Assembly: GCF_029626175.1 (NCBI RefSeq)
Contig: NZ_JARUBM010000002.1
Span: 4,047,001 to 4,111,000, forward strand
Source: Micromonospora sp. WMMD1082
Lineage (GTDB): Bacteria; Actinomycetota; Actinomycetes; Mycobacteriales; Micromonosporaceae
Direction: 5' to 3'
DNA: 64,000 nt
Shown one piece after another: positions 57,490 through 64,000 of the stretch (within the stretch, counting starts at the first letter, position 1; every line of letters begins with the position of its first letter). Under the pieces are notes generated by a model that had not been told where the DNA came from, searched no databases, and saw nothing but the letters and a program-made list of their open reading frames with translations. The position numbers and the translations under genes were made by a program.

Positions 57490-58414
57490 CAGCCCGGCGC
57501 CTGCGCATCAGCACCAGGCCGCCGAGGGCGGCCGCGCCGACCAGGCTCGCCCCCGCGGTGGCCAGGCCGCGGTCGGCGCCGGTGGTCATGCCGCCGTCAC
57601 CGCCGTCGACCCCGCCGCGGGGCAGGACGACCAGTTCGCCGGTACCGCAGGAGCCCTCCAGCTTGTACGTGCCGGGCTCGGCGTCCCGGGCCACGCGGGC
57701 CTCGCCGTAGTAGACGAAGTCCTTCTTGTGCTCCCAGCGGTCACCCTTGCCGTACTCGTCGGACTTCTCGCCCGACCAGCCGCGCTCGCCGGTCCACTCG
57801 CGCTCACCGGACTTCGAGTCGTACTCGTCCCGCTCCGACCAGCCGCCCGTGGACTCCTCGTCGGCCCAGTCGCGCTTCTTGTCGTCGTGGCCCTTCCAGT
57901 CGTCCTTCTTGTCCTTCTTGTTGTCCTTGTCGTCGCGGCCCTTCCAGTCGCGGCCCTCGGCGTCCTGGCCGTGCTCCTCGCCCTTCCAGTCGTCGCGGGC
58001 GTCAGCGGCGGCGCCGCCCCCGTAGCCCTTGCTGGACTCGGCCTCGGCTTCGGCCGGGCGGTCGCCGCCCTTCCAGTCCTTGCCGTCCTTGCCGTCTTTC
58101 CAGTCCTCGTCCTCGCCCCAGCTGCCGCGGTCCCCGCGCCAGTCTCCGCCCCAGTCTCCGTCCTTGTCGGCCGGCTTGAGCTTGACCTTGCCGGTGACCT
58201 TCGACCAGACGAAGGGCTGCTCCTGCGGTTCGGTGCAGATCTGCACGAGCTTGACCTCTTCGCCGGCCTTGACGGCGTGCGGCTTGGCGAAGACCTTGCC
58301 CTCGTCCTTGTGCGGTTGGCCGTCGGCGAACGCGACTCCCGGCGCGAACACCAGCAGGGAGGCACCGCCGAGGGCAGCACCCGCAACGACCTTCCCCAGC
58401 ATCTTGTTAGCCAT
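57473..58414 (-). CDS. Trp/Asp/Lys-rich surface protein paired with the sortase
   Basis: A 313-residue exported protein: signal peptide with an AFA site near residue 30, two cysteines, then a highly charged middle (about residues 80-230) built of variants of DWKG and DDKK with about 17 tryptophans. It ends in a membrane helix (ATAGASLVGAAALGGLVLM) and a RRRR stop-transfer tail. That ending is like a sortase sorting signal, but I see no LPxTG; LPRGG 30 residues earlier is the nearest string. I chose the ATG at 58414 (MANKMLGKV). No known function; a peptidoglycan- or metal-binding matrix role is speculative. Confidence 0.75.
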   Translation of the reverse strand: MANKMLGKVVAGAALGGASLLVFAPGVAFADGQPHKDEGKVFAKPHAVKAGEEVKLVQICTEPQEQPFVWSKVTGKVKLKPADKDGDWGGDWRGDRGSWGEDEDWKDGKDGKDWKGGDRPAEAEAESSKGYGGGAAADARDDWKGEEHGQDAEGRDWKGRDDKDNKKDKKDDWKGHDDKKRDWADEESTGGWSERDEYDSKSGEREWTGERGWSGEKSDEYGKGDRWEHKKDFVYYGEARVARDAEPGTYKLEGSCGTGELVVLPRGGVDGGDGGMTTGADRGLATAGASLVGAAALGGLVLMRRRRADEFAA

Positions 58415-58634
58415 GACCTGTGTCACTCCATCCCTGGTTGTCCTGCGGCCGGCAACAACCGAGCCAGAACTGACGTTAGACCGTTTCATGACTTATGCAG
58501 GGAAAAATTCGTGTTCTGGCATTAGTCCGAGTTGCGGGGGCTGCTGGGCCGGTTGACCGGGACGTGCCGGCCTGTCCGTGGACGGGATGGGGGTCTTTGT
58601 CCGATAGGGTGCTGGGAATATCGAACCATTGCCA

Positions 58635-58648
58635 TGGAAGCGCTCCCA
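58635..58648 (+). promoter_or_regulatory. CebR/CelR-type operator
   Basis: TGGAAGCGCTCCCA differs at one position from TGGGAGCGCTCCCA, the palindrome bound by the LacI-family cellulose regulators CelR (Thermobifida) and CebR (Streptomyces). It lies 248 bases before the GH6 cellulase start. Cellobiose relieves repression in those systems. The rest of 58415-58895 is a divergent promoter region; an A/T-rich patch near 58480-58515 probably serves the surface-protein gene. Confidence 0.8.
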
Positions 58649-58895
58649 TGTAAGAATCGGCTGCACGCGGTGAGCGGAGCCACACCGCACAGGCAGGGTG
58701 TCGAGGGCAGCCGGTTCGCCGGACGATCACCTGGCCGCCGACCGGCGACGCCGGTCGTCGCACCACCACCAACGCCCGTCCGGGTCGGGCGCTCCCGAAT
58801 ATCCCGTTGGCACCGGCGGTCGTCCGCGCAGGGCGCCCCTCGGGCCACGTGCCGGGCCGTACGCGGATCCGGTCTCGCCCAAGGAGATCAGTGGC

Positions 58896-60710
58896 ATGAA
58901 TGTGTGGAGAAGGCTGTCCGGTGGACGCCGGGCCGTCGCGCTAGCCGGCGCGAGCGCGCTGGTTGCGGGCGGTTTGGTGGCGCTACCGGTCACCGCGGCG
59001 CACGCGGCGACGCAGTGCGACGTCGCATACTCGACCAACCAGTGGCAGGGCGGCTTCACCGCCAACATCACCATCAGGAACATCGGCGACCCGCTGAACG
59101 GCTGGACGCTCGGCTTCACCTTCCCCGACGCCAACCAGCGCGTCCAGCAGGGCTGGTCGGCCCGGTGGACGCAGTCGGGGCGCAACGTGACCGCGCAGAA
59201 CGAGTCGTACAACGGCAACCTGGCCAGCGGCGCCAGCACGAGCATCGGGTTCAACGGCTCCTGGAGCGGCAGCAACCCGGCGCCGACCTCGTTCACCATC
59301 AACGGGACGGTCTGCAACGGCGGCACGCCTCCGCCGACCACGCCTCCGCCCACCACGCCTCCGCCGACCACCCCGCCCCCCACCACGCCTCCGCCCACGA
59401 CGCCTCCGCCGACCACCCCGCCCCCCACCACGCCTCCGCCGACGGCCGGCCCGCGGGTGGACAACCCGTACGTGAACGCTCGGGGTTACGTGAACCCGGA
59501 GTGGAAGGCCAAGGCCGAGTCGGTCAGCGGTGGAAGCCGGGTGTCGAACACCCCGACCGGCGTCTGGCTGGACCGGATCGCGGCGATCGAGGGCACCGAG
59601 GACAGCCAGTCCAACGGCCCGATGGGCCTGCGTGACCACCTGGACGAGGCGCTGCGCCAGAACGCCGGGTACATCCAGGTCGTCATCTACAACCTGCCCG
59701 GCCGCGACTGCGCGGCGCTCGCCTCCAACGGCGAGTTGGGCCCGAACGAGCTGCCGAAGTACCAGGCGCAGTACATCGACCCGATCGCGGCGATCCAGGG
59801 TGACGCGAAGTACCGCAGCCTGCGGATCATCAACATCATCGAGATCGACTCGCTGCCGAACCTGGTGACCAACACCTCCGGCAACCCGGGCGGCACCGCG
59901 ATGTGTGACACGGTCAAGGCCAACGGCGCCTACGTCAACGGTGTCGGCTACGCCCTGGCGAAGCTCGGTGCGATCCCGAACGTCTACAACTACGTCGACG
60001 CCGCGCACCACGGCTGGATCGGCTGGGACGACAACTTCACCTCGACCGCCCAGATCCTGCGCGAGGCCGCCGGCGCCGCCGGCAGCACCGTCAACAACGT
60101 GCACGGCTTCATCGTCAACACCGCCAACTACTCGGCGCTGACCGAGCCGTACGCGCGGGTCGGCGACTCGGTGAACGGGCAGTCGGTGCGGCAGTCGAGC
60201 TGGATCGACTGGAACCAGTACAACGACGAGCTGTCCTTCGCCCAGGCGTTCCGTCAGGAACTCGTCCGGCAGGGCTTCGCCAGCGGCATCGGCATGCTGA
60301 TCGACACCTCCCGCAACGGTTGGGGCGGCAGCGCCCGGCCCACCGGCGCGGGCCCGACGACCAGCGTGGACGCCTACGTGGACGGTGGCCGGGTCGACCG
60401 CCGCATCCACAAGGGCAACTGGTGCAACCAGGCCGGTGCCGGCCTGGGTGAGCGGCCGACGGCCGCGCCGGCGTCGGGCATCGACGCGTACGTCTGGATC
60501 AAGCCCCCGGGTGAGTCGGACGGTTCCAGCCGCGAGATCCCGAACAACGACGGCAAGGGCTTCGACCGGATGTGCGACCCGGCCTACACCGGTAACGACC
60601 GCAACGGCAACAACCGCAGTGGTGCCCTGCCGGACGCCCCGATCTCGGGTGCCTGGTTCCCGGCCCAGTTCGCGGAGCTGATGCGCAACGCCTACCCGCC
60701 GCTGTCCTGA
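58896..60710 (+). CDS. Secreted GH6 cellulase (cellobiohydrolase type) with CBM2
   Basis: A 604-residue secreted cellulase. A twin-arginine-like signal (RRLSGGRRAVALAGASALVAGG) with AHA cleavage is followed by a family 2 cellulose-binding module (residues about 40-143; QWQGGFTANITIRN, GWTLGFTF, with the surface tryptophans), a PPPTT linker, and a GH6 catalytic domain of about 415 residues. The domain includes IEIDSLPNLV, YVDAAHHGWIGW and WIKPPGESDG. Its size and C-terminal loops resemble exo-acting Cel6B/CbhA rather than short endoglucanases. AAGGAG is nine bases before the ATG; the operator upstream implies control by cellobiose. Confidence 0.93.
   Translation: MNVWRRLSGGRRAVALAGASALVAGGLVALPVTAAHAATQCDVAYSTNQWQGGFTANITIRNIGDPLNGWTLGFTFPDANQRVQQGWSARWTQSGRNVTAQNESYNGNLASGASTSIGFNGSWSGSNPAPTSFTINGTVCNGGTPPPTTPPPTTPPPTTPPPTTPPPTTPPPTTPPPTTPPPTAGPRVDNPYVNARGYVNPEWKAKAESVSGGSRVSNTPTGVWLDRIAAIEGTEDSQSNGPMGLRDHLDEALRQNAGYIQVVIYNLPGRDCAALASNGELGPNELPKYQAQYIDPIAAIQGDAKYRSLRIINIIEIDSLPNLVTNTSGNPGGTAMCDTVKANGAYVNGVGYALAKLGAIPNVYNYVDAAHHGWIGWDDNFTSTAQILREAAGAAGSTVNNVHGFIVNTANYSALTEPYARVGDSVNGQSVRQSSWIDWNQYNDELSFAQAFRQELVRQGFASGIGMLIDTSRNGWGGSARPTGAGPTTSVDAYVDGGRVDRRIHKGNWCNQAGAGLGERPTAAPASGIDAYVWIKPPGESDGSSREIPNNDGKGFDRMCDPAYTGNDRNGNNRSGALPDAPISGAWFPAQFAELMRNAYPPLS
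59325..59444 (+). repeat. 15-bp repeat coding for the PPPTT linker
   Basis: Eight copies of a unit like CCTCCGCCGACCACG encode the Pro-Thr linker between binding module and catalytic domain. Third positions vary, so the peptide repeat is under selection. Copy number may vary by strain. Confidence 0.85.
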
Positions 60711-60766
60711 CGGTCAGGCACACCGGCCGCCAGCAGTAGGTGAGGCGCTGCGGCGGCAGGTCACCC

Positions 60767-60805
60767 GGGCCCCTGGTCCGACCGCACCGGTCGGGCCAGG
60801 GGCCC
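60767..60805 (+). terminator. 18-bp hairpin terminator after the cellulase gene
   Basis: GGGCCCCTGGTCCGACCG at 60767-60784 pairs with 60788-60805 (one T-G wobble) around a CAC loop, 57 bases after the stop codon. Confidence 0.87.
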
Positions 60806-60849
60806 CCTCTCACCGCCCTGGCACCGGGCCGGGTCGGGGTGGGGCCCGG

Positions 60850-61233
60850 TCAGGGCACGGTCTTCTCGATCGCCGCCCGACCGATCTCGTCCAGTTCGCG
60901 CCGGGCCCGCTCGATGTTCTCGGCGGTGAGGTCCTGACCCCGGGCCATCACCAGGTCCTCCGGTTCCCAGGGCTGCTCGGCGCCGGTCCGGATGTTGTCC
61001 CCGCCGGCACCGGTGCCGGTCCCCGTCGCCCCGGTGCCCGCGGCGTACGGGTCGGCGATGATGTCGTCGGTCGGCTCACCACGGTCGGCCCGATCACCCG
61101 GCTCGGCGAACACCGGGGTGTCCCGGTCGGTTCCGCCTCCGGTCATCAGCTGCGGAACGGTGCTGTCGTCGTCCACCGCCGCGGCCGCCTCGGGGCGCTC
61201 CTCCAGCGGTCGTTCCCGGTCACGATCCGTCAT
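60850..61233 (-). CDS. Small acidic hypothetical protein
   Basis: A 127-residue protein without recognizable family. The N-terminal 80 residues are Asp/Gly/Thr-rich and look disordered (GTGATGTGTGAGGDN). The C-terminal 30 residues form a helix, LTAENIERARRELDEIGRAAIEK. AGGAGGGCGG precedes the ATG, a good ribosome binding site. It runs in the same direction as the next two genes, with a terminator in between. Confidence 0.65.
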   Translation of the reverse strand: MTDRDRERPLEERPEAAAAVDDDSTVPQLMTGGGTDRDTPVFAEPGDRADRGEPTDDIIADPYAAGTGATGTGTGAGGDNIRTGAEQPWEPEDLVMARGQDLTAENIERARRELDEIGRAAIEKTVP

Positions 61234-61320
61234 CGTCGCCGCCCTCCTGTCCGCCGCGATCCCTGGTCCCCCTGCCACGTACCCACCTAGCTCGGCGCCA
61301 TGCCTGGCGGCGGGCACGCC

Positions 61321-61356
61321 GGAGGCGGGTGTCCCGGTACCGGGACACCCGCCTCC
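61321..61356 (-). terminator. 36-base perfect palindrome
   Basis: GGAGGCGGGTGTCCCGGT at 61321-61338 is followed directly by its reverse complement to 61356; as RNA a 16-bp stem with a 4-base loop. On the minus strand it begins nine bases after the stop codon of the acidic protein gene at 61366. Confidence 0.85.
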
Positions 61357-61365
61357 GCGCCGGTG

Positions 61366-62301
61366 TCAGCGGCCGAGCACCCGGTCGAGGAAGTCCCGGT
61401 ACTCGCGCACGGCCACGCGCAGCTGCTCGGTGTCGGTCGAGCCGGCCTCCTGCCAGCCGCCGAGCTTGTTCTTGTGCTCCGTCAGCGCGGCGGACAGCGC
61501 CTGCATGGCCTCGTCGACCAGGGACTGCGCCTCACCGACCGCCGCCTGGGGGTCGTCCACGAAACGCAGCTGGACCTCGCGCCAGCGGTCCCGGAAGCCC
61601 TGCGCCGTGGTGTCGTCGAACAGCGTCGCCGCGCCGGCCGGCACGGCCGTCTCACCGGTGGACGTACCGCCGTCCGGGGACTGCGCGTCCGGGTCGACCA
61701 TCGTCGGCGTGGGGCTGCCGTAGCCGGCCCCGCCGGCCGCCGCCGTGTCGTCGGCCGCGACCGCCGTCTCGGTGCGCCGGGTCTCGTCACCGGTCACGTC
61801 GGAAGGCCCGTCGATGTCGACGTCGACGTCACGGGAGTCGTCGATGTCGCGCCGGGACTCGCCGTCGACGTCGTCGACAAGGTCGTCATCGTCGAGGTCG
61901 TCGTCGACCCGGTTGTCCGTCCGGTCGAACTCGGCCGTCGGGTCGGCGCGTACCCCCTCGCGCTCGCCGTCGACCGCGCCGTCGCCGGGCTGCGCGGTGC
62001 TCTCCTCACGAGGGTCGGGCTCGTACTCGGGGCGCGGGTTGGCCAGTGCGGACGCGGCCACGGCGCCACCGACGGTGGTTGCGCCGAAGGCGGTCGGCAC
62101 CGGACCCGGCTCGTTGAAGTCGGCGCGGTCACCGTCCTCGCCCGGACGGCCGTCCCAGGGGCGGGCGCGGTCGGCATCGGTCTCCGACCGGTCGCGGTCC
62201 GTCGGCTCGTCCAGGGTGTCGACGTCGTCGGCCAGGTCCCGGTCGTCCGTGCGTACGGCCTCCGAGTGGTCGTTGTTGAGCTGTTGCTCTTCCTGCCGCA
62301 T
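61366..62301 (-). CDS. Acidic hypothetical protein with a domain shared with its neighbour
   Basis: A 311-residue protein. The first 220 residues are extremely acidic and probably disordered (DDDLDDDDLVDDVDGE is typical). The C-terminal 85 residues are helical: FRDRWREVQLRFVDDPQ, then LVDEAMQAL and a closing LRVAVREYRDFLDRVLG. The same domain is found in the membrane protein encoded ten bases upstream. GAGGAG is six bases before the ATG. No membrane segment. Function unknown; a soluble partner of the membrane protein is a reasonable guess. Confidence 0.7.
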   Translation of the reverse strand: MRQEEQQLNNDHSEAVRTDDRDLADDVDTLDEPTDRDRSETDADRARPWDGRPGEDGDRADFNEPGPVPTAFGATTVGGAVAASALANPRPEYEPDPREESTAQPGDGAVDGEREGVRADPTAEFDRTDNRVDDDLDDDDLVDDVDGESRRDIDDSRDVDVDIDGPSDVTGDETRRTETAVAADDTAAAGGAGYGSPTPTMVDPDAQSPDGGTSTGETAVPAGAATLFDDTTAQGFRDRWREVQLRFVDDPQAAVGEAQSLVDEAMQALSAALTEHKNKLGGWQEAGSTDTEQLRVAVREYRDFLDRVLGR

Positions 62302-62311
62302 GGCGGTCTCC

Positions 62312-62905
62312 TCAGCGGTTCGTGGCGTCGTGGGCGGCGTCGGGGTGGCGCTGGTCCGGCGTCCGGGTGGCGACCGGCTCGTCGCCGAGCAGGTCGGCGA
62401 AGAGGGCGCGGTAGTGGACGACGGCCTGGCGGAGGTCCTCGGTGCTGGCCTCGCCTCGGGAGTTGCGCAGGTGGATCTCGTGGGCGTCCCGGTAGTGACC
62501 GAGCGTGCGGGCGTGCTCGACGGAGAGATGGGCGATCTGGTCGGAGAACTCGCCGGTGGGGTAGCCGCGTTCGGCGATGAGTCGGGTGACCAGTTCGTCG
62601 GCCTGACCGACGGTTTCGGCGGGCGAGTCGACGAAACGCACCTGGAGTTCCTCCCATGCCTCGACGTACCGGGCACGGGAATCGGGGGCGAGCGGGACCA
62701 GCTCCAGCTCGGCGTGCCGGCGCTCCCGCTCCCGCAGTTCCTGCTCGGCGGCGCTGCGGCTGTCCTGCTCGGCGACGACGTGGTCATACTCCGGGCCGAA
62801 GCGCTGCCGGAGTGCGCGGCGGCGACCGGCCACGACGAGTGCTGCGGCGACGGCGGCGACCACCAGGATGACGAGGACGGTGACGACTATCTGCGTGGGC
62901 GACAT
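62312..62905 (-). CDS. Membrane-anchored hypothetical protein with the shared helical domain
   Basis: A 197-residue protein with one N-terminal membrane helix (residues about 5-26) and a basic patch (GRRRALRQR) predicting a cytoplasmic C-terminus. A charged coiled coil (EQELRERERRHAEL) leads into the domain WEELQVRFVDSPAETVGQAD to LRQAVVHYRALFADLLG, aligned with the end of the next gene's product. GGAGGAGCC precedes the ATG. The two genes form an operon. Confidence 0.75.
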   Translation of the reverse strand: MSPTQIVVTVLVILVVAAVAAALVVAGRRRALRQRFGPEYDHVVAEQDSRSAAEQELRERERRHAELELVPLAPDSRARYVEAWEELQVRFVDSPAETVGQADELVTRLIAERGYPTGEFSDQIAHLSVEHARTLGHYRDAHEIHLRNSRGEASTEDLRQAVVHYRALFADLLGDEPVATRTPDQRHPDAAHDATNR

Positions 62906-63214
62906 GGCTCCTCCTTCGCCTGCAGCTATTCCCTCCGCACACTGATCGCCAATCCCGTTCCGGAGCACTTTCCTCGTCCGACCCGGTCGTGGCGGCGGCG
63001 GTCGGTCACCCCGGAACCCGACACGGGGTCGTCAGCCGGACGTTCGGCAACGTACCGGTAGTCTCGACGGACGGTAGTGCGGCCGGCGCGGATTACGTAT
63101 CCTGCCCAAGGCGCCCGAGCCGGCGTCCCGGCAGGGCAACCGGGGTGCGTCCCGGCGACGGCGCTGCCCGGCCGTGCCGGAGCCCTGCTAGCCATCCTTC
63201 CGGGCGAGGTCCGA
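62906..63214. other. 309-base divergent intergenic region
   Basis: Lies between the membrane-protein gene and the histidine kinase gene, which diverge. A GGATTACGTATCC palindrome at about 63090-63103 could be an operator or overlap a -10 box. Nothing else recognizable; no coding frame with convincing codon bias. Confidence 0.4.
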
Positions 63215-64000
63215 TTGAACACCCGCGACTGGCCGATCCGCTCGAAGCTGACCGCATTGGTCGTCGTGCCGGTGACCGCGCTGCTGGCCCTGTGGATCTT
63301 CGCGACCACGCTCACCTTCGGACCGGCGCTCGATCTGCTGGCCGCCCGCACCCTCCTCTACGACCTGGGCAGACCGGGGGAGACGGTGGTGGCCGAGTTG
63401 CAACGGGAGCGGCGCCTGTCGGTGGTGCAGCTCGCCTCGCCGCGCACGGACTGTGCTCGGCCGCCGGCCGAGTGCGTCCTGCCGGCGCTGGCGGAGCAAC
63501 GGATCCGCACCGATGAGGCGATCGCCGAACTGCGTCGCCGGGCCGGCGGCGAGCAGCTGCGGGACGCCGCCGGGGAACTGCTCGAATTCCGGCTGAATCG
63601 GCTGATCGGCGAGTTGGACGCGTTGCCCGCGGGGCGCGGGTTCATCGATCGTGGAGACCTCGACCGCGCCGGTGCCGTCGGTCTCTACAGTGGAATGATC
63701 TCCTCCGCGTTCCAGGCGTTCACCGCCCTGGCGAGCCTCCCGGATCACGATCTGAACCGCGAGGCGCTGGCCCTGACGAACCTCGGCCGCTCGCGGGAGT
63801 TGCTGGGGCAGGCCGACGCGCTGCTGGCCGGTGCACTGACCGCCGGTGGATTCGCCAAGGGGGAGCACACGCAGCTCGTACAGGGCATCGGCAACCAGCG
63901 GTTCCTGGCGGAGGCCGCGGTGGCCGACCTGCCCGAGGCGGGCCGGACCGGATACCAGCGGCTGACCGAGCAGGAGGCGTTCCGGCGGCTACGGGCGATG
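63215..64000 (+). CDS. Nitrate/nitrite-sensor-type histidine kinase, 5' part
   Basis: Open to the window end: 262 codons, of a protein probably over 700. A TTG at 63215, five bases after GAGG, is the best start. Residues about 12-40 form a membrane helix, followed by an extracellular all-helical domain resembling the NIT family: [43 protein letters not shown] and QGIGNQRFLAEAAVADLP. A second helix, HAMP and kinase domains should follow. In Streptomyces and relatives such kinases begin conserved operons with roadblock, DUF742 and small GTPase genes. No catalytic part is visible. Confidence 0.72.
   Translation, partial: MNTRDWPIRSKLTALVVVPVTALLALWIFATTLTFGPALDLLAARTLLYDLGRPGETVVAELQRERRLSVVQLASPRTDCARPPAECVLPALAEQRIRTDEAIAELRRRAGGEQLRDAAGELLEFRLNRLIGELDALPAGRGFIDRGDLDRAGAVGLYSGMISSAFQAFTALASLPDHDLNREALALTNLGRSRELLGQADALLAGALTAGGFAKGEHTQLVQGIGNQRFLAEAAVADLPEAGRTGYQRLTEQEAFRRLRAM

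Noticed and set aside
57473..57640. LPRGG in the surface protein as a sortase LPxTG motif
   Set aside because: It lies about 30 residues before the membrane helix and lacks the Thr-Gly; at most a weak variant.

Overview
This window comes from the chromosome of a very GC-rich actinobacterium, most likely Micromonospora or a close relative in the Micromonosporaceae. Evidence: strongly G/C-biased third codon positions, many GTG starts, long actinobacterial ATP synthase delta and b subunits, a Scy/FilP-type coiled-coil gene pair, NucS in place of MutS/MutL, a 180-kDa NAD-glutamate dehydrogenase, and an Scr1-like regulator paired with a DUF397 protein. From memory, the gene order resembles the Streptomyces rpmE-prfA-atp-murA-nucS-filP/scy-icmA block, so most of the window is vertically inherited backbone rather than an island. 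I see no rRNA, tRNA, CRISPR array, prophage or transposase gene.

Layout. 1-9.1 kb: translation genes (rpmE, prfA, prmC, tsaC), a soluble GGDEF protein, a low-Mr tyrosine phosphatase, a class A PBP and an SDR/DUF2867 protein. 9.1-18.9 kb: the F1Fo ATP synthase locus (AtpI-like, AtpZ-like, atpBEFHAGD); a strong terminator and an LCP cell-wall ligase gene separate atpD from atpC, which is followed by a DUF2550 gene. 19.3-23.6 kb: a secreted lysozyme-like protein, a VOC protein, cobalamin adenosyltransferase (pduO type), a MurA with Asp in place of the catalytic Cys, and a 3-hydroxybutyryl-CoA dehydrogenase. 23.5-28.3 kb: an ABC exporter, a DUF4126 membrane protein, nucS and an aldehyde dehydrogenase. 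28.5-36.7 kb: an FHA protein, two alpha/beta hydrolases, a tandem-duplicated 3-hydroxyacyl-CoA dehydrogenase, an AI-2E-family permease with a repetitive tail, and an Scr1-like/DUF397 pair facing a small two-gene unit. 36.7-40.5 kb: two polar-growth coiled-coil proteins. 40.8-45.9 kb: acyl-CoA metabolism (epimerase, thiolase, MeaB GTPase, Asp23 protein, isobutyryl-CoA mutase large subunit). 46-49.4 kb: a thioredoxin-TPR protein, a 56-bp tandem repeat of chained micro-ORFs leading into an arginase-family gene, then about 1 kb of repeat-rich non-coding DNA. 49.4-64 kb: a class B PBP lipoprotein, the giant GDH, a class F sortase with a Trp/Asp/Lys-rich surface protein, a secreted GH6 cellulase behind a CebR/CelR-type operator, three small acidic or membrane hypotheticals, and the 5' part of a nitrate/nitrite-sensor-type histidine kinase cut by the window end.

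How they work together. PduO makes adenosylcobalamin; the IcmA-type mutase uses it and MeaB protects the mutase; the epimerase, thiolase and two 3-hydroxyacyl-CoA dehydrogenases place these in short- and branched-chain acyl-CoA metabolism. MurA, two PBPs, LCP, sortase and the Scy/FilP-type proteins form a cell-wall and polar-growth set. The signals I find most interesting are the chained micro-ORF repeat before the arginase gene, a recurrent TANNNT-N6-8-start pattern predicting leaderless mRNAs for at least eight genes, a set of long intergenic hairpins, and residue-level evidence that the mutase is IcmA and that MurA is intrinsically fosfomycin-insensitive.
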